This document shows, piece by piece, positions 22,337-35,177 of a DNA stretch of 64,000 bases. How positions within the stretch are numbered: the stretch's first letter is position 1; each line of letters starts with the position of its first letter. Source of the DNA: Chlorophyllum brunneum (lineage: Eukaryota; Basidiomycota; Agaricomycetes; Agaricales; Agaricaceae); assembly GCA_963576785.1 (NCBI GenBank), contig OY756140.1, positions 2,852,001 to 2,916,000 on the forward strand. Direction: 5' to 3'. The notes below the pieces were generated by a model. It worked only from the letters and a program-made list of their open reading frames with translations, was not told the DNA's origin and did not search any database. The position numbers were made by a program, and so were the translations under genes.

Positions 22337-23913
22337 ATGCCTTCAGACCAGAGCACCTGGCTCATTTCAGTCCCACAAGATGGTGATTCTGAAGGTTTCC
22401 TTCAAGAGATAACTCCGAAATTGGCGTCACAGGCAAAGCTAATATCCAAGAACATTTCGCCTCTTGGCATTCCATCATTCAAGGTCGGGGCACAGAAATC
22501 TTTTGTGTTTCAAAGCTCATCTGGTGTCTAGTAGACAGGAACTCTTGACTCTTTGGTTGGCCTCTCTGAGGATCTCCCGAAACAAGAGGGATATTTCACG
22601 GGGACTGTTGCAAAGATTGTCGATACGCTGCGAAGCTTGCTCAACAATGATCCTCTGAAGCTTTCACAACACATACTCGTAGACGAGCGAAGCATCGACG
22701 ACTATTTGCTCAGAAACTGGAGATGGAACGAGAGTCGCTACAATGTGCAGAAGAGTCTCCATGATTTGGTCGACACACTTAGCAAGGTACGCGAAGCGGT
22801 GGCTGTTGGAGTATCTATAACCAAAATCCATCAGGAAATTACCTCAATTGACAACACGATGAAGGCCAAGCTTAACAATTATAATCTCGTCAAGGGTTCA
22901 TTAACACAGATGCAACGGAAGCAGACGTATGTTCCTTGAATCACCCATACCCAATCCTGCCGACCCTTTAGATAGGGGTAATCTTTCTACGCGAGCATTA
23001 GCCGACATCGTATCACCGGGAGACTTCATCCAGGATTCAGAATATTTAGAAACCGTACTAGTTGCTGTGCCAAGGTGAGTAAGTTTACTTTTACAAGGAC
23101 GATTAACTCAATCAAATTTAAGGAACTTAACCAAGGAATGGAGTACAAAGTATGAGCGGCTTACGCAGATGGTCGTTCCCCGTACCTCGAAGTATGATTT
23201 GGTACCAAATCATACCTGCATTTAGTAAACTTATTCTCTAGACTCATCAAATCAGACGAGGAGTTCTCCCTTTTCGGCGTCGTGGTCTTCAAGCGCATCC
23301 ATGATGAGTTCATCCAGAAGTGCCGAGATAACAAGTACGTATCCTGTTCCATCGATCATCCTCCATCTGATTGTAATTTGTTATAGGTTCATCGTTCGGG
23401 ACTTTACCTATTCCGAAGACGAGATCCAGAAACAAAGGGAGGAATTCGAAACTGCGAATACGACGGAGAAAGAACTCTGGGTTCGTTCAGTGCTGCCTCT
23501 TCCTTCATTTTAGGGTTAATGTTTTATTAGACGGAGTTACTTCGCCTCTCACGCACCAACTTCTCCGAAGCATTTCAAATCCTAGTTCACCTTAAGATTG
23601 TCCGTTTGTTCGTCGAGAGCGTCCTCCGCTACGGCCTTCCAGCCAATTACGCGGGTCTTATTATCAAGGTACTCCTATTCCCGTATTAGCCATTCTCCCG
23701 ACTGATTCACTTGAAATACAGCCTGACCCCAAATCAACGAAGAGGGTCCTCAATGTTCTTCAGACTCAATTCGCTTACCTCCGACCGCGATCAAACCCGA
23801 ATCAGAGCAAGAAGAAGCAGGGGGCAAACGAGGAGTACGTTGGCGAATACGCCGCCCTGATGGACCAGGAATTCTTTGATTTCGTCTTGTTTGACATTCC
23901 TTGGATCGCGTAG
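22337..23913 (+). CDS. VMA5: V-type proton ATPase subunit C
   Basis: Subunit C is the stator part of the V1 sector and regulates reversible assembly of the vacuolar proton pump. The ATG at 22337 starts [20 protein letters not shown]. Blocks typical of the family follow: [19 protein letters not shown] (across a GT-AG intron whose acceptor is at about 22534), [36 protein letters not shown], then [82 protein letters not shown] and the closing [17 protein letters not shown]. About eight exons are needed; all the frames I joined are open. Length is near the usual 390 residues. Confidence 0.96.
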
Positions 23914-24442
23914 TCCAAGCCTGTTTAAACACCCATGACCAATACTACTTCTCTAGGCAAAACCACCGTATAGGTTTTATTATTGATAACTATACCAAAG
24001 AACCGGCTCAGTTGATACTACATTAGAGACCAGAACGAGGAAAGATAAGTGTACACGACGAACATGAGACAGCGAGAGATAAGATGAATAATGATCATCA
24101 TGATGGGGGAATATGAATGTGGGTGTATATATACGGGCGGGCCATTTACGATTGCTTGTCGAATAATCGAGTGAGTAGGATAGAATACAGCACAAAGAAG
24201 AGGAGAGTCGGATGGGAAAGCAGACGGAATGTGACCCAATGGGAAAGAAAGGCCAGAGCAGGAAATCGAAGGCGAAGAATAGAAAAGGAGTAGAAACGAA
24301 TAGAGGAGAGAAGGTAAAAGGCCCATTTAATTGAGAACACTAGTAGAACAATCATCAGGCAAGGGGAGGAGGTAAATAAATCACATGTCCGTAAGAGGCA
24401 CCCGCAAGTCATGGAAATATCATAGAAGCAACAGTGCAGATC
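23914..24442. other. Intergenic region between convergent genes
   Basis: VMA5 and the KH gene end towards each other. The sequence is purine-rich on the + strand with a short TATATA near 24127. No coding signal is seen beyond shadow frames. Confidence 0.5.
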
Positions 24443-27400
24443 TTACAACCCAAGGCTAGAAAACATCTTCGTGACGTCTTCATTGTCTGGCGTTCGACCA
24501 GATCTTTGGTGGGTGGACATATTTGAACCACTCGTGCCAGAAGCTCCAGATGCTGCACCAGCACCGGACAGCCTCCCACTGGTTGAGGGGCCAGAAGAAG
24601 CGCTGCCAGCAGCACCCGCAGCACCAACCCCAACCCCAACCCCAACACTACTGCCAGCTGTACTCGAAATCAAACCTCCGGTTTGGGGCGCGCTAGTCAT
24701 CGGCGGACCATAAACGCTCGGGAAGGACGGTGCAGTTCCGGAGATGGGACTCGAATCCCCACCCGTATCACCGGCCGTCGAAGTCGTCGGAGAGTCGGGC
24801 GGGATTCCCATACTGGAATTCGACTCAGTTATTCTCGAAAGGGAATACGTGAGGTCAAGTGATTGAGCACGACTCGTCAAAGAGCGCGGCTTGCTTAGCT
24901 GGTCCTTGAGTTTAGCCTCAAGAAGAGAGTCGGAGCCTCGTTTAATAGCATCTTCTGCGTGCCTTGTACGATTTGGTATGCCAGAACCCTAGAAAGTAAC
25001 GGGTCAGGAGACATCGCGACTGGGGATGGGAAGTGTAAAAACTCACTATTGGTGCTAATGGTGTAGGTGTCCAGTACTCCATGGTGCCACCAGATGGACC
25101 TGGAGGTAAGTAATTCGACTCCTGGGGATCATGGTCCTCAAAGATGTACGGGCCAGCAGGGGAATTGAAAAGGGCCTTAACATCAGGGGATGAATTCGCA
25201 AGGCGGAGCCTCCTATCGCCGATCACATCTGATCGGTTGATATCCATAGACTCGGCATAGGCTTGGAGCGGTCTCAGCATATTGAGTGGGAATTATTAAA
25301 CCCGGAAACTCACCGTGGCCATGGGTTCGTGCCGTGGAGAGAACTTTGCTATCGAAATGGGGGAATGCATCGGCGAAAGAGTCACCGCGTTTGTGGCCTT
25401 GAGATGTTGGTGAAGGGTAAACGTGGACGTTATGACTCATAAGGAACTGTTCCAACATCTCGCGAGCAGTGATGAGAAAGTCGCTGTTGCTACGCTGACA
25501 TCTGAACTTGAAAGAATAATCGGTAGGCGTCTCCGTCCCCGATGCGCCATTGCTGGTTAGGGACTGCTTGAAGTTAGGAGAGATAGACACTTGGAGCTCG
25601 CGCTTCACGCTTTCCACGAGATTAATGAAATCTGGCGATGTGCAGAGGCGAGGAAGATCTGTGTTAGGTGGGACAGCCATATCTGCTTCGAATGGTACGT
25701 GATCCTAAGGGAAATAAGTAGTCGTTAATGTAACATGCACTACGTCGAGACCCACCAGTAACATCGCAGCCGCGATCTGCACTTGGCTCTCAGGGCCGTA
25801 AATGGTAACCACATCAGACGCCATTTCTTTGTCGGGGAACCGCACGCGCGAGTTCGTCTTGGTTTCGATATCATGAATAAAGATACTTTTCTCGCCCAGT
25901 AGAGTTCTGTGATACCTCCGAGGAATCGACACAGTTTCGTTCACGAAATCTTTGTCCTTCAACAGATGTTAGACACACGTCACTTATGATGACAACGAAA
26001 CAAACTTTGGGGCTAACGAGTTCCATCACCGATTGCTTTAGATTTTCGAGATTAATCGCGTTTTTGGCAGGTGTTCGAGCCACAACGTTGTCGTCATTAT
26101 CGTTATAGCCACCCAGTGCGGCAAACTCCTCCGCGTTGGAGAACTTGACGTAGACGCCATACTTTTTCATGATACGTTGGATGCTCCGGCCGCCGACACC
26201 AATAATCCGCTTGTGGTAGGCTTCGGGGACGTGGAAAGATATTTCGGCTGGTAGCTCCTCCTGGAGGAGGGATAGACCTTGGATAACAGAACTATCGGGC
26301 CCGGAGATATCGATGAGGAAATTGTGGTCGTTAAAGGTCTCAAATTTAATCTTGACATTGGTGGTTTGCATAATTTTATTGATTTTACCGTTTTTCTTGC
26401 CACTAATGAATTCTCGGTGTTCGTTGGCAAGCTCAATCTGGAACCGAATCTCATGATGGAAAGCCTGGAGGCACGCGTCAGAGTAAAATACAGAGATGAA
26501 CGACGGCGCGTACCTTGACGATGTCTAACTCTAGGATCATATTGACGGCTGCACGCACTTCGTGTTCTAGCCCGTGCATCTCGAAGCACATGCTTTTAAA
26601 AACGACCTCGGCACCGGTCGCAACGGATATCTGATTAAGAAGAGAGGTGACTGTAGATGCGTTTAGAGTAGCGGGGGGAAGGAGTGCATTAAACTGGACA
26701 GGCAATAGCCAGAAGGAGCCGACGTAAGACTGGCATGCCTACAGATAACGAGTTAGGTATAGAGTTCATGAGACCAATCCAAAAAGATCGACGTACGAGT
26801 TGCATAATGGATCTGATAGTTCGTTGAACATTGACTTTTGAGTCGCCAAAGACGGAAATGAGACTGGTGGAGCTTCCAAGGGGAGGGAACTGGATAAACG
26901 TCGAATTGTCGCTCATGACAGACCTGAGATCGTCCGCGCGGTCGGTAATCATCCAATCAAGCTTGCGCGGCAGGATTGCCGTGTCTTTTGAGATTGTGTT
27001 GTTGCGCTGTAGACATGTGAGGATCAATCCTAGACACGAGTGGAGACATTACGCACTTTGTTCAAGGAGACCTGATACAGCATGTCGCGGGCCCGCTGAA
27101 CGCCAAAGAACTCGCCGGTAATCCAGATAGTGTTGTTGTTGCGGCCTCCAGACGAAGTACCAATCGGGTCAGCGTCAAGAACGCCTTGTAGGGGAGAGGG
27201 AAAATAGATATTTGTAGCCGTTTCTTCCTGGATAGTCTGGATAACATGCCGTTTCTTGCCGGCAATAATGGGGTGCATTTTGTGGTCTATTTCACAAAGC
27301 TCGGAGTGGAGACCGCTCTGAGAATCGTTGAGAAAAGGAGTATCAAAGAGAAATTATTGACCGACCAGTTCATCCAACATGACCAGCAAGCGGACACGAG

Positions 27401-28017
27401 CAAGGTCGACGGCATCCTCTGTCCCCGTTATAACCAGTTCACAGACACGCTCTGTCTCCAGACCAGACCACCCGCCATTGTTACTGATCCCATCGGGTGG
27501 AGTACGACTTGTGAGAGAGAGAGGGCTATTGACAACGGCAATATGTGCGAGGGTCTCAGAGGCGATATCATCGAGACGACGGCGGACTTCTGGCTTGAGA
27601 GAAGGTTTTGAAAAAGGAGAGTCGAGGATCTCTGAGCGAGTCACTTTTATTGCAGACCGATGCTGGAATGCGGCGTCAGTTCGGGTGTTAGACAAAAGCA
27701 GGCATGAGACAAACCTGGATGGGACAGTCCTTGAGAATGAGACCGCGAGTCAACATGACCTGCTGGTATGTGCCAGTGATATGGAAGTTGTAGGCCTTGG
27801 CCTGGTCGACGATAAAGTAGGAAACATGGCAGCCATGGAGCTGCATGGCCATGACGACGAGCTTCTGGATGGCATCTGCGTCGGAAGCTAGGGTGTCTGG
27901 GAGAGGAGAGGGCTGGTGGTTGTAGTTGTCGTGGGCGTGGAAGTCTCTTGAGGAGGCCGAAGAGAGGATATGTCGCGACCGGCGTGGGTAGACAAAGGAG
28001 GTAGTGTAAACATCCAT
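24443..28017 (-). CDS. Multi-KH-domain RNA-binding protein
   Basis: A protein of roughly 1,000 residues with several KH domains, the fold that grips short single-stranded RNA. GxxG loops or their neighbours can be read in IIAGKKRHVIQTIQEETAT, FISGKKNGKINKIMQTT, RIIGVGGRSIQRIMKKYG and TLLGEKSIFIHDIETKTN, each followed by the beta strand expected for KH. Further degenerate KH-like segments lie towards both ends. The ATG at 28017 (MDVYTTSFVYPRRSRH) was chosen; the longer frame upstream lacks an ATG. The C-terminus is low complexity, with a GVGVGVG run coded by an AACCCC hexamer repeat near 24618-24640, then TPDNEDVTKMFSSLGL. Spacing resembles vigilin/Scp160 or bicaudal-C proteins but with fewer domains than vigilin; I cannot name the orthologue. 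About ten small introns. An mRNA-binding, translation-linked role is inferred. Confidence 0.85.
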
Positions 28018-28128
28018 GGTAGTGGTGAGGGTATGAGAAGGGACGGGTATTGACACAAAGTGGTATCAACTGCAAAAGGAGAGTTATATTCGACAACTGT
28101 CTCACCGCTGATAAATTTTATCTAACTA

Positions 28129-29756
28129 CTAAACATCAACCCACTCCTCCTCCTGCTGGGCGTCAAACAACCTGTAGTAGCACGCATGCCCAGGCGTCGA
28201 AAAGTGCCTGTATGGATCCGATGCCAGCAGTCCCGTCCCGCAGCGGTAGCAAAAGTGCCGCCCGCACCTCCCACATATCATCTGCAATAATCTCTAAACA
28301 TCCCCATAGCGTGCCACGGCTCTGAACACCTACATGGTTGCATCCCAGGCTCTTTTCGACATGTATTCCACATCCCGGACATGCCATGGTAGACGCCTCA
28401 AGCCAGCGCCTGTTCGCCCGTTCCTCCTCATACTGTTTCACCAGCCGCAACATATTCTTCCTTCCAAATTTCTTTTCCAGAAAGTCGCGTCCTTCCGAAC
28501 CCTCGGCCGCAGCAAGGTACTCGAGCATTATCTTTTCCAAATTCGCGATCGGGCATTCAGTAATTGCCCCATGCCTGTCAGCTCAGCATAACTTGAAGGC
28601 GGAAATCAAAATCTGACTCAGTTGCTTACCACGTCCGCCGGCAAAACGCGCAGAACGAAAAACTGCATTTAGAGCACTGGCGAAATCGCTCCCACCCAGT
28701 TCCATCCTCCACATCTAGGGGTTTGGAGACAAGTGTTTGGCAATATTCCATTGGACAGTGGACTACCGTTCGATCTGTGCCGGAGGGCCCTCAGTTGCTA
28801 GGGGCCATCCTGTCAGAGGAAGTAACTGACTTGCCTCTTTCCAGACTCCGCTTCTCCCGGAGCCATCTCCAGCGCTGTAGGTCCCCTTCTGAGACCACTC
28901 GCGCAACCTCCTCTTCCTGGGCTTCCCGTCCCGTCTTGACACAGTCTGGATCGGCACAGCCCACCCGGCCTACGTCACCCTCTTTAATACAAAGTTTCCA
29001 GAAATCTCCCAGACACGATCGGCAGAAGACGTGGTCACAAGATAAGCGGAGGCATTTGGAGCCTTTCAAGGATGTCAAGCATATTGAGCACGGATACGAC
29101 GACTTTGCGAATTCAAGCAGCCTCGATGATGCATCGTAGGCCTGTAATAAAGGCGCGAGGATATGTGGCGCTGGATGATAAACACTGCCAGCAGTTAGCA
29201 CACTCTGAGACTCGTCCTGAAAAAGAAATTACACCAACTAAATCGTCGATCTGTCTTCTAGCGACAGCATATCTAGATCAGACAAAAAACCGCCTGTACG
29301 AATGTACTCAATCCAGCTGTAGAGCACACCCTCTCCAGGTTGCCACAGGTTCCTTAGTTTGCTTTGGAGCTGCAGAAGTTTTGATAGCCAAAAATGAGTA
29401 GCACGAAAAGATAATATTTCTGGGGGACGAGTGATGGGGTATTCTGGAGGAAGGGATAGCTGCAACAGCAACGATGGTAGAGTTGACAGGGAAAGGACCT
29501 CTGGTGTGTCGCTCTTCTGGGCGTCTCCGCACTTGAACAACTTGACTGGGCGAGGGTCAGGAAACTCAATCGGGACCTCCAACCTGACTACACCACCGGA
29601 TATCTGACTTGATAAGCAGTCTGGATAGATAGACTTGACCCGAGGAGAAGGTTAGTCGGCGCCGAATGGGAGTCCAGGAGAGTCACTTACCTCTAACACC
29701 TCATATTCTTCCTGCTGCATGCTGCGACATGTTTCAACGCCCACATCTTCAGACAT
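28129..29756 (-). CDS. RWD-RBR E3 ubiquitin ligase (RNF14/ITT1 type)
   Basis: RING-between-RING ligases pass ubiquitin through a thioester on RING2. From the ATG at 29756 the protein has an RWD domain (MQQEEYEVLE, then SIYPDCL and LSLPPEYPITRPPEI, the YP.xxPP mark of RWD), RING1 (YPCSICLTSLKGSKCLRLSC, then DHVFCRSCLGDFW and VGCADPDC), an IBR region, and RING2 (MACPGCGIHVEKSLGCNH, CGRCGRHFCYRCG). The Cys of GCNH is the position of the catalytic Cys in HHARI-like ligases. The end is HACYYRLFDAQQEEEWVDV with the stop at 28131-28129. This order of domains is that of RNF14 and yeast Itt1, which act on stalled translation factors. Several introns; tandem with the KH gene, 112 bp before it. Confidence 0.88.
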
Positions 29757-29960
29757 GGCACAAAGAGACAAAGAACCAGGGAGGTCAGGCGCCTATTGAC
29801 TCTCTCTCAAGGTCAGCTGAAGTCAACCCCGCCCAAATCTGAATGATCGCAGCACCTAGTCTAAGGTTAGGTCTTCAGGTGCCCTCACTTTTTTCCCGAA
29901 CGCCAGCAAAGCCCTGGAACGCATTCCCCCTCGTATTGTGGTGTAAACTATGTTATTCTG

Positions 29961-32900
29961 ATGATCGCACATACAATGGCTCTGGCATGTTCGTCTCAGG
30001 AGTTCATTCGAGCACTCAAAGCATCTTCAGACCCCCCACACCCTAGAGGACCTGCTAAAATCGAAATAGCTCGCCAGGCTTGGGAAGATAACAACTTTTA
30101 TCTGCCGAGTAAAGCTGAAGTACTTGTGGAATGGATTCTGTCAACCTTCTTGAAAGACAAATCTCAGCCTTCGTATGTTCTGACTCCAGCACTCAAAAGA
30201 CATAACTCAGATCTTTGTTAGATCAACTAGTTCTGTTTTCAACGAGAACTATTGGAAACTGCTGTTAGATGTCCTTTCTGACAAGAAATCCACAGATGCC
30301 CGACCTCTGAAAATATGGCTCAACTCGCTTCTCCACCGCAAATCTCTTCAACCCGTCCTTTCAACATTTCTCGCAGAATACTCTTGCGATGAACTGACTA
30401 CGAGAGTCGCACACTGTATTGCTATCTTATGGCCTATATCTGTCCAAAGGATGTCCTTGAACAACCTCTCTGATCTACTCCACCTACTGCTGCAAAAAGC
30501 CGATGAGGGGCCCCTCACACTGGGGATTATCAACATTGGTATTCTTATCACCTCGTCCTATCGCACTTCCCTGGGCAACTCTGTCAACAAAAAAAAGGCG
30601 AGCTCTGTGACTGTCCTCAGAAATACGTGTACTTAACTTTTACGCACTTAGTTTTATCAATTTTTCCTCCAGTCCTTCCCCCGTTGGCTGCGTGTCCTTT
30701 CTCAGCGTCCCACCTCGCCCATCGACCTACCACCCGAACATACCCCCCTATACCAGAACATATACGAATCTGGCACTGATACACTTTTCAACCTCGACGC
30801 CCTCCGCCAACTCAGTGAAAATCGCCCAACGGATCAGTCGGCTGCTTTTTTTGAACACTTACGCACCGCTCGTTCCTCTCCTTCAGAAGCACCGAACGCT
30901 TTATCAGTGATCCCACGATTATTCTTGTCATATGTGCAAGCCGTAAAACGCTCCCGAGGTGCTGTGTTCAGCCAGTGTTCAAGTGCCTTGAGTGATGAAG
31001 TAAATGCTGCTTCAATGCGATTTTTCGCCAACTGCGAAGCAGTTGTAAGTGATGGGAATGAGGACGATAGGAAATTTATAGAGGCTGGGGCTTGGAATGC
31101 GAGGTTAAGGTTGTTAACGACCGTGTTCGTTGAGAGACTGTTCTGTGTTCAGCAAGAGGGCGCTGTTGCAGTGCTGGACTCGATCGTCGAGAACGCAATA
31201 AAAGTCCTTGGTCATTCGTGGACAGGTGTGTTCGGTCTGGTAAGAATGCTTATCGTTCGTTGCTGACCTAATTCTAGGTGAACACAAAGATGTAGTCTCC
31301 CTGTCTGTCATGTGTCTTCACAAAATCGGACAAATTGACTGTGACCTTCTCCTTCCGTCTCTTCCACGCATACTCCCTTTTCTCCTTCCTGTCAGTTTTT
31401 CTATTAAACGCATGGTAGCTAACTGACTGGCATTTTATTCCAGATATCTACAACGGATCTAGCGCCTTCAACTTTCCTCGGCCTCATCCTCGATTACCAC
31501 ATTAAAACTCGCACTCTCACTACCCATATTACCAACCTCCTTAACTCATTCACACCAGCATCCCTCCCCTCTCCCAAAACTGTTGAAGCACACGAAATTT
31601 ACGAGTCGTGTTTCTCTGGTCATCTTCTCAACAATCGCAACCTGGGAAAGTTGGGCAATGCAATTCGAAGATTCTTGACTCCTGGGCAGACGCCAAAGAC
31701 TGTTGAAGGGCTGCTAGGGACCCTTGAGAATAGCTGGCAGATGTTCTTTGAAGCAGTAGAAAGCAAAAGGGATGATAACGAGAGCCCAAGAAAAAAGAAT
31801 AAAGTCATCGAACGGAGAGAAAGCACGAATGGTGTGGATCCGATCCTCGAGCATGATGTCAAATCTCTGGGAGTGTCCTTTGCGCTCCAGGCTTACCTAG
31901 CTCTCATCCTCCTCTCCAATTTCCCCATGCAAAATCTGAATGAGGATTCCGCTAGTACGGTTCGAAACGCCATTTCCGGATTCCGGGAATCCGTCGTCAG
32001 GAACTCTTTAGAGAAGCTATTGGAGACCAAACAACTATCACCCGGAGGTCGAAAGAAAAAAAAGAGAAGAGAATCTTTGGCTGGACAAGATGGATGGAGC
32101 ACGCAGATAGTCGCTACTGCAATGTTGAGAATCCATTATGCATTGTGTGTTGCGAAGAGCCTGGGCTTCGACGAGCGAGACTTCCCCGTGAAGATTGTTG
32201 AACAGGTGAAAGATATAAGTAAGGAAGGCGGGAAGGGGAGTCTGATTGCGGAATTGGAGTTGGAAATGGTGAGTCACAAAATCTGATGTGGACCATGTTC
32301 CTGTGACTGATACTCTTTCTCTACGCTAGTACCGAACATTGCTTTATTACACCTCTGAACACCAAATTCAGAAGGATGACGCTCTGCAGGTTTTTGACAG
32401 CATCCTGTCGTATCTAAACAACACGTTCAAGCCTTCAAATTCAACCTGGTCTGGTCTCCCCTGTCATTTAAAAAACCCGGAGTCTGGTGCCCTCGCCATC
32501 CTTCATCTAGTTCTGGAACGATGGCTACCTCTGGTAGAGTAAGTTTGGCCCACCCAACACCGAGACGCTCACTCATCTCTGGCCAGTCATTTAGCCTCCC
32601 TCTCCCAACTGACCAATATCATCCAATTGATTTTAAACATCAACTTCGATTCAGCGCCAACCGCAGCAGGGGCGAGCCTACGTCCAGACTATCTTCTCCT
32701 TCGCCTCCTTCACTCTGCGGAGTTCTGGGAAATGCACAACTTCAGATGTGAGACAGATCTTCCCTGCATCAATGCATGATCAATAACTCTTCCGGGATAG
32801 CTGCTTTCCTTTCCCACCTTGTCCAAATCACCAGTTCTGACTCGCAGATCCAAGATAGTGAATTAGCTGCCTACCATTTACTCCTCTACGTTCCCGCGGA

Positions 32901-35106
32901 GTATTTTACCAAGACGGCTCGAACACATTTCGTAGGCAGGGCTTACAGGACTGACATTCAGCTAGTCAAAAGCTTGGGTGAGCAGCTGAAGAATGATCAG
33001 GCGGTGGTGCAGCAAAAGTCGGTGCTAGGGAATCTGATCACACTGAGAGTGTTCTTGAGAAGAGTTATCAGACTCGTCGGCTTTGAGCGTGTTGCTGTGA
33101 GGGGTTACATTCACTTTTCTGAGGATGGCTGACGGATTCTCCAACGTGCAGGAAGTGGACATGGGCGATTTTGTTGTTCACCTAATGTCTTTTGACTGTA
33201 AAGGTGAAGGCTTGGAATATCAGACCTTTATGGAAACCACACTAGACTTGATCGAGCTGTGCTTCGGGTGCGGTTTTACATCTGGTCTTGCTTATGCCCG
33301 TTGAGTACTAACGTGTCTGTCTCCAGTGAACTTCTGAAAAACGCAAATTCACATTCAAACGGGCTGCCCAAAATCACCGGTTCATTCAGCCAATACCCAG
33401 TATTTGTCAATGCAAATGATGAACGGCAGAGTCTGCAATCCAGGGCTATCACCAATCTACTGAACGTGGTAACGAAGCTCAGAGATAGCTCTAGGTGTGA
33501 CGTTTCATTGCTCATGCCGACGACCTCACTGAGCCTCTCGCCAGCCTACCGGTTGAATGTACATCCTCTCTTCGCAATTTCCATGAACATCTTAGTACGA
33601 CGGTCTCGTACCAGCTACAACAAATTTCTAGACCGCAACTGGCTCGGTATACAGAAGTGTTAGCTGGATGGTGTTGTGTTCTAAAACTGCGGAGGTGGCT
33701 AGGCGAAAATATTTCAGGTAAGCCCGACCACTCCCCGTTAATGCGCTTTTTTGCTATAGCGCTGAGACCGTCAATAGAAGGGCATCACCGTGACACTGGC
33801 AGACACTTGGTGTCATTCGCATCGCAAGAGCCCGGGACGGATGGGAGGCTGGACGACATCCGAGTTTCTATTTTTGCAATCCTGCGAGCTGAGTTAGCTC
33901 TGTTGCTGCAGACGACAGATAGACAGAAGCAGCTAGAACTCATCATCACGGCATTCATTGTCTTCAATAACACACTCACTGAATTAGGTAAATCTAGTAT
34001 TTTCGGAGACGATAACGAATGCTCATGGTCGCCACTAGCTCGTACGCAACTGGATGAACACATCTCTTCGATATCAAAGGCGCTCACCCCTGATGATTAT
34101 TCGTACACTCTCGATCTTCTCTCCGAATCCTTAACATCCCGTTCCCTGTCAACGGAGAGACTTGTATCGATTATTCGATTGTCTATCCTATTCTTGCGAG
34201 ATCACCCGCAACGTAAGCCAACGCGCCATCGGATGCTAATCGAATACTGATCACCATACTGATCCCCAGACACACTGAAAGATGTCCAGTCGTTTGCAAC
34301 CCACTGTCTGAACATTTTTGCAGCTTCACGAGTATTCACTAATGACACAATCTCGCTGCGTTTGCTGACATTGGAATTTGTGGCCCAACACTGTTCTGAC
34401 AGGGTATGCACCTTCCAGCTTTCTTCTAGCTATCTGAGTTCTAACATCACCACAGCCTGCAGCCCTGCGCGCAGTGGATTTGGGAAGTATATGGACAATA
34501 CTTTTCAGATTTCTCGAGTCCTCGGAAGCGCACGACGAGACAACGACGCTGGAGGTTTTCCACAAGATTATCGCCAGTGTCAGCGCTCTCGTTCGCCTAC
34601 GACGGGACCTTCTGACCCCCGTCTTACCCCACCTTGGCCTGATCCTTCGGCGACTACTATCATCACTACGCAACTGTCGACCACAGCTTGGAACAAAGCA
34701 GACGGCCATGGTGATGCAAACGCAACCCCGCTGGATCAGCACGAAGCAGCCACTCGGTTGGGAGGAGGGACGTATGCTGTCTCGACTCCTTGAGACTCTG
34801 AACGTGAAAACCATAGTTCGGAGCCACTCAGTCAGCCAGGCACAAAAATCTGAATCGCTTGGTAAATCGTTTTCCAAGCACGCAGCCCACGTGTTGGCAG
34901 CGTATATAGAAGCACTCAATGAACCACTGTGTGTGTTCAACGTGGAGATTCGCCGAGAGCTTGAACCTGGGCTGTTCACTCTGTGTGGACTCATGGGAGA
35001 GCATGCACGAGATGCATTGGTTGTAGGTTTGGATGCCAGCGGTAAGGCAACGCTCAAGCTGATTTGGAGAGAATATGAGAAGCAGCGGTATGTTGGCAAG
35101 TGGTAG
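29961..35106 (+). CDS. URB2: URB2/NPA2-type nucleolar ribosome-biogenesis protein
   Basis: Urb2 is a large helical-repeat scaffold of early pre-60S particles, acting with Npa1, Rsa3, Dbp6 and Nop8 in the nucleolus. The assignment rests mainly on the conserved C-terminal domain (34474-35103): KHAAHVLAAYIEALNEPLC, RRELEPGLFTLCGLM and the close ASGKATLKLIWREYEKQRY then VGKW, a characteristic Urb2 ending. The rest, from MIAHTMALACSSQEFIRALK at 29961 onward, is poorly conserved helical sequence, as is usual for this family. About ten introns are needed; a junction near 30190-30250 is not resolved, and the start could be the in-frame ATG at 29976. The estimated length of about 1,500 residues fits fungal Urb2. 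It lies head-to-tail with the protease gene, 71 bp apart. DBP3, another 60S factor, is also in this window. Confidence 0.82.
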
Positions 35107-35177
35107 ATGACGTCACGGGATCACTGTATTCGATCACTGTTAGAATACAAACTGGCTTCGGCTTCAGCGTTTTCATT

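Noticed and set aside
22483..22535. A non-canonical splice junction in VMA5
   Set aside because: Using the TAG acceptor before ACAGGAACT gives a normal GT-AG intron and reads [11 protein letters not shown].
24735..24760. A possible tRNA T-arm (GGGATTCGAGTCCC on the minus strand)
   Set aside because: It lies inside the coding C-terminus of the KH gene and no acceptor or anticodon arm surrounds it.
28017..28056. A longer N-terminus for the KH protein
   Set aside because: The extension would start at GTG; the first ATG is at 28017.
31651..34250. Several long independent + frames in the URB2 span
   Set aside because: They are successive exons of one large gene; each ends in or next to a plausible intron.
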